9,480 nt of DNA from Candidatus Eiseniibacteriota bacterium (GTDB taxonomy: Bacteria > JAFGKV01), in NCBI GenBank assembly GCA_025453925.1, contig JALOPK010000101.1:1-9480 (forward strand). The letters run 5' to 3'. The notes under the pieces are model-generated. The model had not been told where the DNA came from. It ran no database searches and saw only the letters and a list, made by a program, of their open reading frames with translations. This document shows, piece after piece, positions 7,140-9,480 of this stretch. Positions within the stretch are counted from its first letter, which is position 1; the number at the start of each line of letters is the position of its first letter. Both the position numbers and the translations under genes were made by a program.

Positions 7140-7875
7140 CGAATCGAGTTCTCTTGAGTCTCCTCGCCCGGCCCGGCCGGGCCCGCCAGTGCATCGCACC
7201 CAGACGGGTGGTTCGTCACGTGGTCTATGCGGAGAGCCCCGCAGGCTGCGCCCCGCCGAAGAGCACGAGCACGAGGAGCCCCGCGATGCGCGCCATTGCG
7301 CCATTCCTTAAGTAGCGGTTCACGCCAGGTTCGGCGCGGACGCCGTAGGGCCGCGAACGAGCCGTTGCCGGCCAGGCAAGGGTTCGACATGAACCGGCAG
7401 TTAGGCGGCAAGGAGGCCGGAGTCAACCGTGCGCTGGGCAACAGCCTCGGGGCGTTGGGAGAGCGTCGAAGTGCGGGATCGGCGGAGCGGATGAGAGGAA
7501 ATCGTGCGGTGAAGGAGTGGCACACCACGCGGACTTTGCTTCATGCGCCGAGGCCCGGGGGGATTCTGGTGAAGCGGTGATGGGGGCATGAGCGAGCCGA
7601 GCAGTGCGCCGTGGAACCCCGAAGTCAGGGTGCCGACGCTGTCCAAGGGGCGGAAGGGACGACACAACCGTCGCGAACACGAGGCTCGACTACGCCCTGC
7701 GCGATCAGAGACCTAAGAGCGCGCACGAAACCACCACGCCCGGGAACCGGGAGAACCCATGGCTGCCTGAGAGAGGGAGAAGCCGCGTCAGGGAAGCTTG
7801 AGGGCGCAGACAGATGGTGGTCGGTCGTGGGAACCTGGGCGGTTTCGCGGTTTCACAGTACCGAGGAAGTCCCCG
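7140..7875 (+). repeat. Long degenerate direct repeat, copy B
   Basis: Same orientation as copy A (240-940). The offset is 6910 bases at 7271, 6912 from about 7453, 6910 again from about 7596, 6909 at 7680, then 6929-6931 from 7750 onward, because of a roughly 20-base insertion in this copy between 7697 and 7750. The end fades out after about 7860. It sits in the divergent intergenic region between the GT87-like and sulfatase-like genes. The two copies share no in-frame protein because the indels are not multiples of three. Orientation is arbitrary. Family unknown. Confidence 0.85.
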
Positions 7876-8077
7876 AACAAAGTGCCACGAAGGCCGGCGG
7901 AGGAGACGGACGGAGGGGGGCTGGGCACTTCGCAAGGATAGTTGGAGAACTGATGACGAGTGAGGCGGGAGAGATGCCTTGAGAGCATCGCGCGCTTGAC
8001 CAAGGGCCTGGGCGGCTTGACCCGGGAGGACAGGGTACCACGCCGCATCTCTTGTCTGCGCGGATACTGGTGCGCTT

Positions 8078-8095
8078 CTTCTCCCGGAGGAGAAG
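8078..8095. repeat. Hairpin in the leader of the sulfatase-like gene
   Basis: CTTCTCC (8078-8084) pairs perfectly with GGAGAAG (8089-8095) around the 4-base loop CGGA. There is no T-run after it. It lies about 95 bases upstream of the GTG start and may be a leader structure or an attenuator-like element; the function is unknown. Confidence 0.35.
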
Positions 8096-8173
8096 CGTTC
8101 GTCGTGGGTGCCGTGTCGGGGCAAACCCCTGGCCAGGAATGTGGCTTCGACACGATCTTGCCAGTTCCGCAGG

Positions 8174-8189
8174 TGGAGGGATTCCAAGG
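8174..8189 (+). promoter_or_regulatory. Ribosome binding site deciding a GTG start
   Basis: GGAGG at about 8174-8178 lies 11 bases before the GTG at 8190. An in-frame ATG at 8139 has no comparable site and would add 17 residues before the signal peptide, so GTG is preferred. Confidence 0.5.
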
Positions 8190-9480
8190 GTGGAGTTAGG
8201 AAGGAAGACAGAGCCACGGATCACACGCACGGGGCTTCGTCTGTGGAGCGCCGGGCTCATCGCGGTCTTCCTTGTCCTGGTCTCTTGCCGTGGTGACCAG
8301 TCTCTTCCGGCGATTGGCTATGTCTCCCTCCTGGATGAGATTCCGGATGAGACGCCGGCGGGGAAATGGAGTCTTCTCGTCTTCTCCGGCCTCCCACAAT
8401 CCCCCTCGAAACGCGCCAGGGAGGATACGCCACCCGCCCGGAGCACGGCGCACCCCCTGATATGTGAAGCGAGATTCGACGCAGGCAGCACCATCATTCT
8501 GCGACTTGCCTACGCCAGGTCGTGGGGCTCGGGCGGCACCGTCGAAGCGCGGATCGTTGTCGACGGCCGCGTGGTGGCAACGGCGGTGCGGGGACTTGGC
8601 AAGAGTCGTGCGGAGCTGCGGCTCTCAGCCCCGGAGTCTGGCAAGGGCCACGTGGAGATCGTTCATCACTTGATCAGGGACGAGGGGATACCCCTGCAGT
8701 CGATACAGGGTTTGCAGGTGCAACGAAGCGCCGGGCCTGAGACACTCACCCGCGCAGGCACGCTGCTGGCATGGGCCGTTCGAGCGGAGAGCACCGAAGT
8801 TCGACCTGTGCTGCACTTGAGGAAGTTCGGGCTGACCCGGGAGGGATCTCGAAGGGACGCGGTTGCGCTGGTCGGGCGCGACACACTCGAGCTGAATCTC
8901 CCGCCCCTTGCGAGCCGGACGAAGCTGCGGTTCTGGGTCGCCGATCTGCGGCTCCCTCCCGAAGGGAGAAGCCGTCTCACGGTTGAGGGCCACGACGGAG
9001 AAGTCTGGCGGAAGCTGGCCACGCTGAGCTTGGACGGGCTGGCCGCGGAGAAGTGGGAGCGCATGGATGTCAGCCAAGGGGTCATGCCGGGCATCATGAG
9101 GTTGCGCTTCGTGCTGGATGGTCGCGATGAAGTGGTAGCCTTGGGCTCGCCGATCTTGATCGCTGAGGCGGCGAAGGCACCGCGGAAGAAGAACGTGATC
9201 CTGATCGACCTTGACACCATGCGGGCAGACCGGCTGGGCTGCTATGGCTATCGGGAACGGCCGACGTCTGTCCATTTGGACTCGATTTTGGCGGCACGAG
9301 GGTTCTTCGTATTCAAACGCGCCTATGCCGCCGGTCCGTGGACGGTGCCCGCCACCGCGAAGTTCATGACGTCGAGGTATCGGAACATCGATGTTGGAAA
9401 CGCGTTGCCCCGAGAATGCACGACACTCGCCGAGCTGCTGCGATGGAATGGCTACTACTGCGCGGCGTTCACCGGGGGAG
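8190..9480 (+). CDS. Sulfatase/alkaline-phosphatase-superfamily lipoprotein (partial, runs off the right edge)
   Basis: 430 codons are visible. Residues 1-32 form a lipoprotein signal: basic N-terminus, hydrophobic LIAVFLVL, then lipobox LVSC with Cys33 as the lipidated residue. Residues about 35-330 are an unrecognised, probably beta-rich region with two similar-looking segments. From about 333 the sulfatase fold begins: KKNVILIDLDTMRADRLGCY (333-352) carries the first metal-binding Asp (Asp342). AAGPWTVPATAKFMTSRY (380-397) occupies the nucleophile site. There the residue before x-P is Thr385, not the Cys or Ser of CxPxR sulfatases, so no formylglycine is expected. This points to a phosphoesterase or phosphotransferase-like or divergent member; the remaining metal ligands are outside the window. 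It would act outside the cytoplasmic membrane. The start is GTG, with an alternative ATG at 8139. It is divergent from the minus-strand genes. Confidence 0.85.
   Translation, partial: MELGRKTEPRITRTGLRLWSAGLIAVFLVLVSCRGDQSLPAIGYVSLLDEIPDETPAGKWSLLVFSGLPQSPSKRAREDTPPARSTAHPLICEARFDAGSTIILRLAYARSWGSGGTVEARIVVDGRVVATAVRGLGKSRAELRLSAPESGKGHVEIVHHLIRDEGIPLQSIQGLQVQRSAGPETLTRAGTLLAWAVRAESTEVRPVLHLRKFGLTREGSRRDAVALVGRDTLELNLPPLASRTKLRFWVADLRLPPEGRSRLTVEGHDGEVWRKLATLSLDGLAAEKWERMDVSQGVMPGIMRLRFVLDGRDEVVALGSPILIAEAAKAPRKKNVILIDLDTMRADRLGCYGYRERPTSVHLDSILAARGFFVFKRAYAAGPWTVPATAKFMTSRYRNIDVGNALPRECTTLAELLRWNGYYCAAFTGG

Larger units (their letters stand above)
7876..8189. other. Upstream region of the sulfatase-like gene
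   Basis: No recognisable gene. It holds two copies of GCTTGACC 21 bases apart (7994-8001 and 8015-8022), a hairpin at 8078-8095, and a GGAGG at 8174-8178 that is the likely ribosome binding site of the downstream gene. I found no convincing -35/-10 pair. Confidence 0.4.

Noticed and set aside
240-7875. Repeats as an insertion sequence or composite transposon
   Set aside because: No transposase frame and no terminal inverted repeats or target-site duplication could be seen at the fuzzy ends.
7705-8217. 170-codon minus-strand open frame across repeat copy B and the sulfatase leader
   Set aside because: It overlaps the plus-strand ribosome binding site and signal-peptide start of a well-supported gene and has no recognisable features.
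8625-9275. 216-codon minus-strand open frame opposite the sulfatase-like gene
   Set aside because: It is the antisense shadow of a strongly supported plus-strand gene.
1-9480. CRISPR array, tRNA or rRNA
   Set aside because: No regularly spaced short repeats, no cloverleaf and no conserved rRNA stretch were noticed on either strand.

Overview
The window looks like part of a GC-rich bacterial genome with wide gene spacing. About half of it is confidently coding. The gene content (two GT-C type membrane glycosyltransferases, an SGNH hydrolase-like protein and a sulfatase-superfamily lipoprotein) fits surface-polysaccharide or envelope-glycan work in a didermic, probably uncultured lineage such as Myxococcota, Planctomycetota, Gemmatimonadota or an Eisenbacteria-like group. 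That placement rests on gene style alone and is weak. I see no rRNA, tRNA, CRISPR array, transposase or phage gene.

Layout, left to right. A strong GC-rich hairpin sits at 7-45, followed by non-coding DNA. Copy A of a long degenerate repeat covers about 240-940. About 560 bases without a recognisable gene follow (941-1497). Three genes then lie on the minus strand, read right to left: a GT87-type mannosyltransferase-like protein (5421-6788), an SGNH/GDSL hydrolase-like protein (3971-5017, with an apparent frameshift near its C-terminus), and a large GT-C type membrane protein with an extra soluble C-terminal part (1498-3705). The gaps between them are large (about 400 and 250 bases) and hold several inverted repeats, so they need not be one tight operon. 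Copy B of the repeat, same orientation, lies at about 7140-7875 in the divergent intergenic region. From 8190 a plus-strand gene for a lipoprotein with a sulfatase/alkaline-phosphatase-superfamily domain runs off the right edge. It starts at GTG and is interrupted by the window end.

How the genes may work together is inference. The two multi-pass proteins have the motifs of enzymes that use polyprenyl-phosphate-linked sugars on the outer face of the cytoplasmic membrane. The membrane-anchored SGNH protein could add or remove acyl groups on the same glycan. The sulfatase-like lipoprotein could transfer or remove a charged group outside the membrane.

The most unusual element is the pair of roughly 700-base direct repeats, similar at about 85 percent by eye in the best segments. 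Their differences include indels of 2, 2, 1 and 20 bases, so they do not behave like a shared protein-coding gene. They bracket the three-gene minus-strand block. I could not assign them to a known element.
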